A stretch of 64,000 nucleotides of DNA from Hahella chejuensis KCTC 2396 (lineage in GTDB: Bacteria; Pseudomonadota; Gammaproteobacteria; Pseudomonadales; Oleiphilaceae): positions 1-64,000 of the forward strand of contig NC_007645.1 of assembly GCF_000012985.1 (NCBI RefSeq). The letters run 5' to 3'. Each line of letters opens with the position of its first letter. Position 1 is the first letter of the stretch. The position numbers and the translations under genes were made by a program. A model generated the notes under the pieces. The model saw only the letters and a program-made list of their open reading frames with translations. It had not been told where the DNA came from and made no database searches. This document shows positions 10,564-20,316 of the stretch, one piece after another.

Positions 10564-12458
10564 GGATCGGCTTTCCATAGGGGTTTGATACAGCGGGCGA
10601 AACGATGATCGCCCAGTGAGCGTAAACCAATATCATTGTTGCGGCAGTCGTCTTCCTCGAAAGGACATCTCTCTGCGAACGCGCACCCGACAGGGAGATT
10701 GTTTAGCGCGGGAGGAGAGCCAGGAATTGCGGGCAGGCGGTGTTGGCCTCGACCTGGAATGGGGACGCAATCAATCAAAAGGCGGGTATAGGGATGAGCG
10801 GGTCTGTTCAATACCTCCCAGGCGGCGCCCACTTCCACGATACGACCGGCGTACATGACCGCCACGCGATCACAGATTTCGGAAACAACGCCAAAGTCAT
10901 GGGTAATGAACAAAAGCGCCGCGCCGCTTTGTGTCCGCTGTTGGTTCATCAACTTTAACACTTGAGCCTGTACCGTGACATCCAGGGCGGTAGTGGGTTC
11001 ATCCGCCACGATGATGTGTGGATGATTGGCGAGAGCCATGGCGATGCAAACCCGCTGTCGCATGCCTCCGGAAAGCTCATGGGGATAACTGTGCGCTTTG
11101 GACGCGGCGTTGGGAAGGCGCACTTGTTCAAGCAGGGTCACTGCGGCGCGCCACGCCTCCGCATGAGAATAAGGCTGGTGCGCTTGAATAGCCTCTGCGA
11201 CCTGGGCGCCGACGCTAAAAAGCGGGTGTAGACTGGAGAGAGGGTCCTGGAATATGTAGGCGATTTTCCCGCCTCTGAGCGCCTGTATGCGATGCAGTGG
11301 GAAAGAGAGTAGATCTTCCCCGCTCCGCCAGACTTGGCCTCCTACGATGCGTCCAGGCGGCGTAGGCGCTAACCTGAGCAGCGACATCGCCGTGACAGAC
11401 TTACCGGAGCCGGATTCGCCTACCAACCCCAAACACTCCCCTTTTCCCAACTCAAAGCTGACGCCGTTCACCGCCTTGTATATATCCGTCCCAACCTGAA
11501 ACTCGGTGTATAGATTGCACACCGCCAGAGCGTTTTGTGACTTGGTGTCGGAGGATATCTGATTCGGTGCGCGTTGTATTTCCGTCATGGCGGCGGGACG
11601 GGTTAAAGAACCGGATTTCAATTTGGGATCAAGCACGTCCCTGACGCCATCGCCAATCAAATTGACGCTCATGACCAGCGCGAAGATCATCAGCCCTGGA
11701 ATAACCGACACATGTGGCGCCGTGAACAGCAACTTGCGTCCCTCCCCCAGCATTGAGCCCAGATCCGCTTGCGGCGGTTGTGCGCCCAAACCGAGAAAAC
11801 TGAGTCCTGCGGTTTCCAATATCATCCAGCCCAGGGTTGTCGACATGGTGATGACGATGACGGGAGCTACATTAGGCAGTATTTCCGTTAGCAGAATGCG
11901 CACAGGACCTTTGCCGGAAAGCCTGGCTGCGTCGACAAAATCCCGTCTTGTCAGACTCAAAGCGACGCCTCGGATATTGCGGGCGAAGAAGGGAATATTC
12001 ACCAGAGCGATGGCGTAGAGAGCGTTCGATAATCCCGGCCCCAATGCGGCGACTATCGCCAACGCCAGTAAAATGTATGGAAAAGCCATTAACATATCAA
12101 CGCCGCGCATCAATACATTATCCGTTCGTCCTCCCGCAAAGCCTGCGACCAGTCCCAACGCGGAGCCGATAACGGAAGCGATCAGCGTGGCGGATAAACC
12201 CACAGCGATGCTGACGCGCGCCCCCCATATCAAACGAGACAGGAGGTCTCTTCCCAGATGATCCGTCCCCAATAAATGTCCCTCGCTTAATGGGCGTAGT
12301 AATCGCTCCGCCGGCGCGGTGTCATTCGGCGCAGACAACGGTAATAACGGGGCCGCCAGAGCGATGACTGCGACAAAAAGAAACAGGCAAAGCCCAAAAA
12401 ATGCGATGTGATTATGCCTGAACAGGGTCCAGGCGCTGGGGCGAGATGAGCGAGTCAT
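10560..12458 (-). CDS. fused ABC transporter permease (DppC-type) and ATP-binding (DppD-type) protein
   Basis: A single 632-residue protein joins two normally separate importer parts. Residues 1 to about 280 are a DppC/OppC-type permease: an N-terminal helix, GTDHLGRDLLSRL, then five more membrane segments and the EAA loop AARLSGKGPVRILLTEILPN. After a linker (about 285-305) comes a DppD/OppD-type ATPase with Walker A GESGSGKS, signature LSGGMRQRVCIAMALA, Walker B IIVADEPTTALD and the PHPYTRLLIDCVPIPG extension. The frame is continuous, so the fusion is not a sequencing join. It overlaps the DppB-type gene and the second ATPase gene by ATGA on both sides, pointing to translational coupling. 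Such fusions are known in this transporter family. Confidence 0.92.
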   Translation of the reverse strand: MTRSSRPSAWTLFRHNHIAFFGLCLFLFVAVIALAAPLLPLSAPNDTAPAERLLRPLSEGHLLGTDHLGRDLLSRLIWGARVSIAVGLSATLIASVIGSALGLVAGFAGGRTDNVLMRGVDMLMAFPYILLALAIVAALGPGLSNALYAIALVNIPFFARNIRGVALSLTRRDFVDAARLSGKGPVRILLTEILPNVAPVIVITMSTTLGWMILETAGLSFLGLGAQPPQADLGSMLGEGRKLLFTAPHVSVIPGLMIFALVMSVNLIGDGVRDVLDPKLKSGSLTRPAAMTEIQRAPNQISSDTKSQNALAVCNLYTEFQVGTDIYKAVNGVSFELGKGECLGLVGESGSGKSVTAMSLLRLAPTPPGRIVGGQVWRSGEDLLSFPLHRIQALRGGKIAYIFQDPLSSLHPLFSVGAQVAEAIQAHQPYSHAEAWRAAVTLLEQVRLPNAASKAHSYPHELSGGMRQRVCIAMALANHPHIIVADEPTTALDVTVQAQVLKLMNQQRTQSGAALLFITHDFGVVSEICDRVAVMYAGRIVEVGAAWEVLNRPAHPYTRLLIDCVPIPGRGQHRLPAIPGSPPALNNLPVGCAFAERCPFEEDDCRNNDIGLRSLGDHRFARCIKPLWKADP

Positions 12459-13402
12459 GAGGTCAGTCTGGGATCAAGTCGATGCTGCGCCACATCCGCA
12501 GCCAGGTTAAAAAGGACGTAGGAGGTAGCGACCACCAACACCCCGCCTTGTGCGAGCAGGATGTCCCGAGTCGCGATCGCCTGCACTAACATGCGGCCTA
12601 TTCCCGGCCATTGGAACACTGTTTCAATATAGACAGCGCCGCCAAGCACAAAGCCAGCCTGAATGCCTAATACTGGGATAATGGCGACCAAGGCTGCTTT
12701 GAAAGCATGGCGATAGATAACGCGGCGCTCACTCAGTCCCTTGGCGCGAGCGGTGCGAATATAGTCCTGCCGCAACACTTCCAGCATGGCGCCTCGCGTT
12801 AAGCGGGCGATTACGCCAGTAGCGATGACCGCCAGCGTGACGGCCGGTAAGGCGAGATGTGAGAGTAAGTCTAGAAAACCGCCGCCGCCGTAAATGGCGT
12901 ACATACCGCTCGCCGGTAGGCATTGCAACGTGACGGCGAACACTAATATAAGCAGCAATCCCAGCCAGAATGACGGCGTTGAAATACCAATCAAAACCAA
13001 CAATGTGATCAGTCTGTCCGCCCAGCTGAACTGACGCGCCGCAGAAACAATCCCCGCCAATAGTCCGAACAGAGAGCATAGCAAAAAGGAGGCGCCGGCG
13101 AGCGTCAAGGTAGCGCTGAAGCGCTCTAAAACCTCGTCCAACACAGGGCGATTCAAGCTGTAAGAACGGCCTAAATCACCTTGCAGAATGTGTCCCAACC
13201 AGATGAAATATTGTTCAAATAGGCTATGATTTAACCCAAGTTGGCGGTTAATTCGGGCGATATTCTCAGGCGTCGCATAGGCGCCGAGGATGGCCGTGGC
13301 GGGATCTCCAGGAATCATGGCCATGATCAAAAAGACGATTGCGGTCATTCCGAACAGAACAGGAATGACGAGAAGGAGACGTTTGGCGATATAGCCCCAC
13401 AT
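12455..13402 (-). CDS. peptide/nickel-type ABC transporter permease (DppB family)
   Basis: First permease of the importer, 315 residues. It starts MWGYIAKRLLLVIPVLFGMTAIVF, the classic DppB/OppB N-terminal helix, continues with MIPGDPATAI, and carries the EAA-type loop YIRTARAKGLSERRVIYRHAFKAALVAIIP and the C-terminal YIETVFQWPGIGRMLVQAI. A longer in-frame extension to 13489 adds a non-conserved leader, so I chose ATG 13402, though I see no strong ribosome-binding site. Its stop overlaps the next gene's start by ATGA. The solute-binding gene lies 570 bases upstream on the same strand. Confidence 0.9.
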   Translation of the reverse strand: MWGYIAKRLLLVIPVLFGMTAIVFLIMAMIPGDPATAILGAYATPENIARINRQLGLNHSLFEQYFIWLGHILQGDLGRSYSLNRPVLDEVLERFSATLTLAGASFLLCSLFGLLAGIVSAARQFSWADRLITLLVLIGISTPSFWLGLLLILVFAVTLQCLPASGMYAIYGGGGFLDLLSHLALPAVTLAVIATGVIARLTRGAMLEVLRQDYIRTARAKGLSERRVIYRHAFKAALVAIIPVLGIQAGFVLGGAVYIETVFQWPGIGRMLVQAIATRDILLAQGGVLVVATSYVLFNLAADVAQHRLDPRLTS

Positions 13403-13972
13403 GGATATCAGAGCTTTTCTTTGGCGATGGGAAAACGGGGGAGAATAGGTGACAAAAACTCCCGAGTATTCCAGTGTTTTTCCTTGCAAGAAATCTTGTG
13501 ACAGCTCGGAGAGTTTGGAGGGGAATTTGGGGCGTAAATGGGTTTTTTCGCGACTTCTTTTCCTTTGCTCATTGAAAATGGTCCTTTTGGAAGTGCTTAT
13601 TTTGGAGGCGATAGCTTGGTTAGACGCGGGCTATTTCTTCACTTTTATAGCGGTAAAAATGGATTAAAGCGTCTATTTTTTGATCTTCCTGGGACAGGAT
13701 TGTCGGTCAATTTCCCGTTATTAAAAAGTGATCGCCGATCAATAATTACGTTATAAATTTTCATGATAATTTTAACTTAAAAATTAAGCGGCTTTTGCCG
13801 GTTACTAGTGTAAACTCCATCTAAAAAATAGATTAATAAGATGATTTTAAAGAAATTTACTATTAGACAGCTAACGAACCAATAAATTACAGATAGCGTG
13901 TTTAAGATCATAGTCACGCAGTAATACTTGTTTGTATGTAGTAGATCGCCGGTTAGGTTTTCCAGATAAGTT
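13403..13972. other. AT-rich intergenic gap inside the transporter locus
   Basis: This stretch separates the solute-binding gene (upstream) from the permease genes. From about 13700 to 13900 it is much more AT-rich than the neighbouring genes. I find no supported ORF on either strand, no repeat and no clear intrinsic terminator. It probably contains a separate promoter for the permease/ATPase genes, or remnants of a lost gene. Confidence 0.5.
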
Positions 13973-15541
13973 TCATAGCTTATTCACCGCTGTTAAATCC
14001 AAAAAAAATGAAGGTTGCAATTTGAAGTTTTTAACACGTGTATTGCTGACGGCGTTTTGCTTCCAATTGGCGATGAACGCCCAGGGAGCGTCTTCCTCTA
14101 CGATGAACTGCATTTCCTTGTAAAGTGTGGCTCTCTCATCCTGGTCTGTCGCGCGACGCGCTCGCTCAAGCAAATCGTCCACTTTGGGGTTGGCGTAGTA
14201 ACCGGAGTTGAAGCCGCCCTTATCCGGCCAGGCGTCGCTACGTAAGGCGAGATAAGGCAAGGTATCGGGGTCGTTGGTCATCCAGGCCATTTCCGCCATA
14301 TCGACGTCTCCCGGCAATCCGGGATTCACTTTGCTGAGAAAGGTATTCCACTCATAAGTCACTATTTTTACCTGAAGACCCACTTTGGCGAGATCCGCCT
14401 GAATCGCGGCTCCTATAGCGACAGGCTCCAGCATTCCTGAGCCCCCTTCCGTCACATAAAACGTGAGCTGCGCGCCTTCGCGCCCCGCCGCCTTGATCAG
14501 CGCCCGCGCCTTGTCGGGGTTATAAGCGTAAGTATCCAGGTTTGTGTTATACGCCCAGGCGAAGGCGGGCGGGATGGGTCCTTTGGCGATTTCAGCAGTG
14601 CCTTGCAACACGTTCTCCACTAACGCCTTCTTATCAATAGCGTAGTTGATCGCCTGACGCATACGGCGATCCGCAAAGGGGCCTTTCTTGTTGTTGAGAA
14701 TTAAAAACCATAAATGCGGTCCTGCCTGTTGATAAACCTGGAATCCAGGATCTTTCTCGAACACAGCCAGATTATCCGGCGGGGTTTCCACCATCAGATC
14801 CACGCCGCCGGATAACATTTCCGCCATCCGCGTGTTGGCGTCGGTGATTGGACGGAACACCACCGCTTCCAGAGGCGGCGCGTCATCCCAATAATTTTCG
14901 TTGCGGACAATGACTACTTTGGCGTTGCTGACCCACTCAGCAAAGCGGAAAGGGCCGGTTCCCGCAGGATGTCGCCCATAATCCTTGGCGTACTTTTTCA
15001 CTGAGTCAGGCGAGATAATCAGACCGGTAGGGTAAGCCAGGTTGGATAGAAACGGAGCGTAAGGCGCTTTTAATACGAATCGAATCTGGAGGTCGTCGAT
15101 TGCTTCCACCTTCTCTATCGGACTGAAGAAAAACGCTAAGGGAAAAGGACCGGTGTCGTGATAAGGATGATTCTCGTCAAGCATACGCTCGAAATTGAAC
15201 TTTACCGCTTCTGCAGTGAGTGGCGCGCCATCATGAAATAGCACGCCTTTGCGCAGAGTAAAGGTGTAAATCTTGCCGTCGTCGCTGATGGTCCAGGACT
15301 CCGCCAACGCTGGCTCTACCTCCAAGGTTCCGTCCTTGTAACGCACCAGGCCGTCATAGAGGTTGATCAGAATGCGAAAGTCATTGAGGGCAGTGACGGC
15401 GTGGGGGTCCAGGGACTTGGGTTCGGCGATCTGGCCGACGACTAGAACATTAGCGGGAGTTTGCGCCGCGCTGGGTGAAGTTAATGCAAAGAATGAGAGG
15501 CAGCAAACGAGGACGCGCAGAACGCCTGACAGCCGGCCCAT
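13973..15541 (-). CDS. ABC transporter periplasmic solute-binding protein, family 5 (peptide/nickel type)
   Basis: SBP_bac_5 proteins capture peptides, nickel or similar ligands in the periplasm and deliver them to a DppBC-type permease. The 522-residue protein has a Sec signal peptide (LVCCLSFFALTSPSAAQ, cut after about residue 26), then VGQIAEPKSLDPHAVTALND, the usual family N-terminus, YTFTLRKGVLFHDGAPLTAEAVKFNFERM, and MRQAINYAIDKKALVENVL in the middle. AAGGAG lies a few bases before ATG 15541. The ligand is unknown. It is the first gene of the locus; the cognate permeases follow after a long gap. Confidence 0.92.
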   Translation of the reverse strand: MGRLSGVLRVLVCCLSFFALTSPSAAQTPANVLVVGQIAEPKSLDPHAVTALNDFRILINLYDGLVRYKDGTLEVEPALAESWTISDDGKIYTFTLRKGVLFHDGAPLTAEAVKFNFERMLDENHPYHDTGPFPLAFFFSPIEKVEAIDDLQIRFVLKAPYAPFLSNLAYPTGLIISPDSVKKYAKDYGRHPAGTGPFRFAEWVSNAKVVIVRNENYWDDAPPLEAVVFRPITDANTRMAEMLSGGVDLMVETPPDNLAVFEKDPGFQVYQQAGPHLWFLILNNKKGPFADRRMRQAINYAIDKKALVENVLQGTAEIAKGPIPPAFAWAYNTNLDTYAYNPDKARALIKAAGREGAQLTFYVTEGGSGMLEPVAIGAAIQADLAKVGLQVKIVTYEWNTFLSKVNPGLPGDVDMAEMAWMTNDPDTLPYLALRSDAWPDKGGFNSGYYANPKVDDLLERARRATDQDERATLYKEMQFIVEEDAPWAFIANWKQNAVSNTRVKNFKLQPSFFLDLTAVNKL

Positions 15542-15880
15542 AATACTCTCCTTGTGCGGAAGCGTTACTTACGCGTCTCCGAGGCTCTCCTTTCTGACCC
15601 TACACCTGAACATTACGGGCGACATTTGGTGGGGCGCTGAGCGGCTCGGTACTGTCCTTGACGCAGCCTTATTACACCATAAAGAACATTTCCCACAACC
15701 TCAATGCTTTGGGCGGTTCAGTCTCTGCTGAATGTCTGGACGGGGGTAAATGGTTTGCCGACATAGCAGGCCGCTGTGGGAGACAGCGGCGTAACCTGAG
15801 AAGTTTACTGTGGGCGAGTAACAGTGAAGATATCGAATGCTCAGAGTGAGTTAGTGTGTAATTACATACTCTATTTCGCT
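15542..15880. other. intergenic region, mostly empty
   Basis: This is the upstream side of the solute-binding gene and should hold its promoter. A perfect inverted repeat GCCGCTGT (15770-15777) and ACAGCGGC (15783-15790) with loop GGGAG is present, without a T-run. A 63-codon ORF on + (TTG 15658-15849) has no good ribosome site or recognisable features and I do not call it. Confidence 0.45.
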
Positions 15881-16051
15881 TTATTTTCCAGTAAGGGAGC
15901 GTTTCATTAGGGGAGTGAGTTTATCGTTGTAACGAGAAAGAACATCCTCGTCTGACGTCAGAATACGCAGGTACTTCCAGTACTTCTCACCCTCGGCGGA
16001 GAACATGGCGAGCTTGCTGTCCAGTTTCCACTCTTCGTCATCCAGACCCAC
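15881..16051 (-). CDS. small acidic/charged protein of unknown function (56 residues)
   Basis: A 56-residue ORF from GTG 16051 to TAA 15881. It reads MGLDDEEWKLDSKLAMFSAE at the N-terminus and ends LTPLMKRSLTGK. The even mix of charged, aromatic and aliphatic residues (KYWKYLRILTSDEDVLSRYN) looks like a real soluble protein. GGAGGG lies four to five bases upstream of the GTG, and a stop codon precedes it in frame. An out-of-frame ATG nearby would become the start (MSGLDDEEW) if one G of a GGG run were absent, so a frameshift in a slightly longer gene is possible. I do not recognise the family. A set of hairpins lies 70-170 bases upstream. Confidence 0.5.
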   Translation of the reverse strand: MGLDDEEWKLDSKLAMFSAEGEKYWKYLRILTSDEDVLSRYNDKLTPLMKRSLTGK

Positions 16052-16119
16052 TCATCCCTCCAAAAAACGCCGCCACGATGAATTATTAATATGGCAATGA
16101 TATTGGCATGTTAATAACC

Positions 16120-16221
16120 AGGCGCATGGATGCGCCTGCGCGGCGGCTAGCCGCGGGAGACAGGGCCTGACCTGTGCAGGCCCTGTCGTTGCAGACAAAT
16201 AGAAGGAAGCTATTTGTCTGC
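16120..16221. repeat. cluster of four consecutive hairpins
   Basis: Four inverted repeats follow one another: AGGCGCAT/ATGCGCCT (16120-16137), the palindrome GCGGCTAGCCGC (16143-16154), GACAGGGCCTG/CAGGCCCTGTC (16159-16187) and GCAGACAAATAG/CTATTTGTCTGC (16191-16221, loop AAGGAAG). The block is bracketed by TTAATAACCAGGCG (16111-16124) and TTAATAACAAGGCG (16226-16239). No T-run follows on either strand. It could be a structured RNA leader for the 56-residue ORF on the - strand, a small RNA, or a decayed mobile/REP-type element. Confidence 0.55.
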
Positions 16222-16439
16222 CTGATTAATAACAAGGCGATGAAAACAGCATATTCTCTGCTGAGACCAGCTGGGAGAGCCTTCAGGTCTGTTTGCCTGT
16301 GGAACTTGAAGCTCTAGCGGTGGTCTTTATGAAGCAAGCTCGGGGGCGATGTTAACCATTGATTTACCCCCCGGGATGGTTCTATATGAATCTTGTCGTT
16401 AAAAACAATTAGAAACTGATAAGCGTAGTAGGGACTAAT

Positions 16440-16814
16440 ATGAGTACGGATAATGTGTTTAAGGCCCTGTCCTCCACCCCCCGTAGAAGAATTCTGGCGT
16501 ATCTTTCGAAATCGCCGCTGACGGCGGGAGAAATCGCCGACCGGTTTGATATCTCCAAGCCGGCTATCTCCAAACATCTTTCCATATTATTGGCGTCAGG
16601 GCTGGTGCAGGAAGAGAAAAAAGGACTTTATGTCACTTACTCTTTGGTAGAGGAAAATGTCGCTAACGCACTGATGAGCTTTCTTTCCGAAGTTTGCTCA
16701 CTTAATCGTTATACCCAAGATGAGAGCGCAGATAGCGACGCTTTGAGTGAACCGGCGCAGGAAGCGTCTGAAGGCAAACAGGACGCCCTTGCGACGATAG
16801 TGGAAAAGTCGTGA
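16440..16814 (+). CDS. ArsR/SmtB-type winged-helix repressor (SdpR-like)
   Basis: A 124-residue DNA-binding protein. Residues 1-80 form the ArsR winged helix: VFKALSSTPRRRILAYLSKSPLTAGEIADRF, then ISKPAISKHLSILLASGLV (recognition helix) and the wing EEKKGLYVTYSL. The wording is closest to the SdpR autorepressor type and lacks the CxC metal site of ArsR/SmtB metal sensors, so metal sensing is unlikely. The last 35 residues are an acidic, low-complexity tail. It stands alone: fumC is convergent downstream and the upstream region is the hairpin cluster, so its target may be its own promoter. The effector is unknown. Confidence 0.83.
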   Translation: MSTDNVFKALSSTPRRRILAYLSKSPLTAGEIADRFDISKPAISKHLSILLASGLVQEEKKGLYVTYSLVEENVANALMSFLSEVCSLNRYTQDESADSDALSEPAQEASEGKQDALATIVEKS

Positions 16815-16857
16815 CGCCTGCGCGCCACGAGACTTTTCTTTAGCGGTGAGGCGACGC

Positions 16858-18234
<1,377 letters not shown>

Positions 18235-18253
18235 ACTGTCTCTCCTGAGTGTT

Positions 18254-18628
18254 TCAGCCGGTCAGGCTGGCTTGAAAGAAATGGCTGGTGGTTCTGAGTT
18301 CATAGAGCAACCGGTTCAATTGGCGACGGCGGGATTCGCCATCGGCGATGCGGCTGAGCGCCGCCAGGGGACGATAGATCTGGTCCATGCACAGCGTACG
18401 CCAATGGGCGGGAATCAGGTCGTCCGCGAGGGTGTCCAACAAGAGCTGGAACTCCGCGACGTACAACCGCCAGCGACTGGCGGCGCAGGCGGGCGCCAGA
18501 GCTTCCTCCATCGACAGCCATAAAGACATCAACTGAGGGTTGTCCGCTTCCGTGGCGTAGCGGATCTTGCGGCGTAGTTCGCGGATCGCCGGCTCTTGCG
18601 TGTCGAAGCCGTGAAGGGGTCCTGTCAT
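18254..18628 (-). CDS. fagA: FagA-like protein (Fur-associated gene)
   Basis: A 124-residue soluble protein encoded just upstream of fumC. It resembles in length, composition and position the FagA protein of Pseudomonas (Fur-associated gene), with the segment HWRTLCMDQIYRPLAALSRIADGESRRRQLNRLLYELR being the similar part as far as I recall. The biochemical function of FagA is unknown. A near-consensus Fur box lies about 26-44 bases upstream of its ATG, so fagA-fumC should be derepressed in low iron. The family assignment rests on memory and context. Confidence 0.7.
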   Translation of the reverse strand: MTGPLHGFDTQEPAIRELRRKIRYATEADNPQLMSLWLSMEEALAPACAASRWRLYVAEFQLLLDTLADDLIPAHWRTLCMDQIYRPLAALSRIADGESRRRQLNRLLYELRTTSHFFQASLTG

Positions 18629-18653
18629 GGATCGGATGCTAAGTTTATTAATT

Positions 18654-18672
18654 GATAATGATTATCATTTAA
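18654..18672 (-). promoter_or_regulatory. Fur box controlling fagA-fumC
   Basis: GATAATGATTATCATTTAA matches the 19-base Fur consensus GATAATGATAATCATTATC at 15 positions, with a perfect inner GATAATGAT/ATCATT core. It lies between the Na/Pi cotransporter stop and the fagA start, where Fe-Fur would block the fagA-fumC promoter. Confidence 0.88.
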
Positions 18673-18709
18673 CTCTGAGCTGAAGCGGACTGTCAAGCAG
18701 GGACGTCCA

Positions 18710-20266
18710 TTAAGTCCCGGGTTTCAAACCCGCCACTAAGCGAGCGGCTTTCAACATCTGCTCCTGAATCCGCTTATACAGGCTCAATCGCTGCAGCGCC
18801 TGATTCATCGTAGTTAACTTGATGGTTTTCTCCAACGCTTCATCCAATAATCTCTGCTTGGCCTCTCGATATGAGAGCTCCGCCTGAGCGGCGCTGTCAG
18901 CGCCCTCCTGCACCGCTTCCGTCGCGATGGGAGGATGGCAATACAGGCTCAGCCAATCGTTCATCTGCGCTGTCAGAGAGCGATCCAGAGAAGGTTCCTG
19001 CTCCACCTCATCCAGCGTCTCCAAGAGATTATAGGCGTATTGAATCACTTGCAGGCATTGCGGCAACTGTTGCGTCAGCGGCAGGCGCAGCGGCTGATGC
19101 AGAATATGAGTGATGTGCTGGTTCAGTTCATCCAGCAACTCCTTCAGCTCGCGACGCGTTTCCAGCGTGCGGATGTCGCCAGGATTGAGCAGCGAGTTTT
19201 GGATGTGGGCGGACAGCAGGCCCTGAAAACGTTCGAGTTCCATGACGACAGCATGAAAGGCGACGTCCGGTACGACAGTGGCGCTCTTATCCAGATGTTG
19301 CAGAGAGAGCACTTTGCCGCCTTTCTGAAAGCGGGTTTTCAACCAGGCGGTCATGGACGTTCCCAGCGGCCACATCAGGGCGACGCCCAGCAGATTGAAA
19401 AGGGTATGGAAAGCCGCCAGCAAAACGGCGGGGTTATTCAGGTCCTGACGCATGTCGCTGAGCGCCCCCAGTAACCAGAGAAACAGCGGTAGCAGAGCCA
19501 GCGCCGCCGCCCCGGTGATGAGGTTGAACAACACATGCGCCAGAGATAACCGTTTAGCGTTGGCGGTGGCGCCGAAAGAAGCCAGAATCGCGGTGGAGGT
19601 GGTGCCGATATTCGCCCCGATTACCGCCGCCGCTCCCGCTTCCAGAGGCAGCATCTTGCCTGCGATGGCGGTAAGGATAATAGCGATGGCGGCGCTGGAG
19701 GATTGCATCAGCACGGTCAATATCGCACCGATAACGACCATCCATAGCAAAGAGAGGTTGTCTCCAAAGTTGAGGTTATCCGTAAAATTGGCCCCCACCC
19801 CTTCAAATGCGGACTTCATGGCGTCGATGCCCAGAAAGAGCAGACCGAAACCGGCGATGGCGGTTCCAGCGGCTTTCAGACGTGGGCTGCGACCGCCGAG
19901 ATGAATGAAGGCGCCGATGCCGATTAACGGCAGCGCGTAAGCGTCGATTTTGATGCTGAAGCCCAGCAGGGCGACCAGCCAGGCTGTGAGCGTAGTGCCG
20001 ACATTGCTGCCGAAGATCACCCAGGCGGCGTGTTCAAACAGTAAAAGCCCCGCATTGACGAAGCCCAGCGTCGCCACTGTGACGGCGCTGGAGGATTGCA
20101 CCAGCGCCGTAATCGCCACACCACTGGCCAGCGCCCGTGAGCGGGTTGATGTCCAGCGGCTGAGCATGACCTCCAACGCGGGACCGGCGGCGAGTTTGAG
20201 GCCGTCCGTCAACAAGGTCATACCTAACAGAAACAGGCCGACGCCACCCAAAAAATGTGCGAGCAT
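18710..20266 (-). CDS. Na+/phosphate cotransporter family protein with C-terminal PhoU-like domain
   Basis: A 518-residue membrane protein of the NptA/YjbB Na/Pi-cotransporter II family. The N-terminal ~310 residues hold two inverted repeats, each with the signature QSSSA (ALVQSSSAVTVATLGFVNAG and VLMQSSSAAIAIILTAIAG) and GSNVGTTLTAWL / GANIGTTSTAIL. The C-terminal ~190 residues are cytoplasmic, helical and PhoU-like. It probably moves phosphate with sodium, in either direction. It lies upstream of the Fur box and is probably a separate transcription unit from fagA-fumC. Confidence 0.88.
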   Translation of the reverse strand: MLAHFLGGVGLFLLGMTLLTDGLKLAAGPALEVMLSRWTSTRSRALASGVAITALVQSSSAVTVATLGFVNAGLLLFEHAAWVIFGSNVGTTLTAWLVALLGFSIKIDAYALPLIGIGAFIHLGGRSPRLKAAGTAIAGFGLLFLGIDAMKSAFEGVGANFTDNLNFGDNLSLLWMVVIGAILTVLMQSSSAAIAIILTAIAGKMLPLEAGAAAVIGANIGTTSTAILASFGATANAKRLSLAHVLFNLITGAAALALLPLFLWLLGALSDMRQDLNNPAVLLAAFHTLFNLLGVALMWPLGTSMTAWLKTRFQKGGKVLSLQHLDKSATVVPDVAFHAVVMELERFQGLLSAHIQNSLLNPGDIRTLETRRELKELLDELNQHITHILHQPLRLPLTQQLPQCLQVIQYAYNLLETLDEVEQEPSLDRSLTAQMNDWLSLYCHPPIATEAVQEGADSAAQAELSYREAKQRLLDEALEKTIKLTTMNQALQRLSLYKRIQEQMLKAARLVAGLKPGT

Positions 20267-20316
20267 TCCTTCATTCTCCCTTACTGCATTGTTTTAAAAA
20301 TATATCGTCTTAAAGT

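Noticed and set aside
15658-15849. 63-residue TTG-started ORF on +
   Set aside because: No ribosome site or plausible protein features; likely chance opening in the intergenic region.
16226-16239. TAACAAGGCG reminiscent of an integron attC end
   Set aside because: The paired end of an attC site (GTTRRRY core) is absent and there is no integrase or cassette, so it is only a flank of the hairpin cluster.
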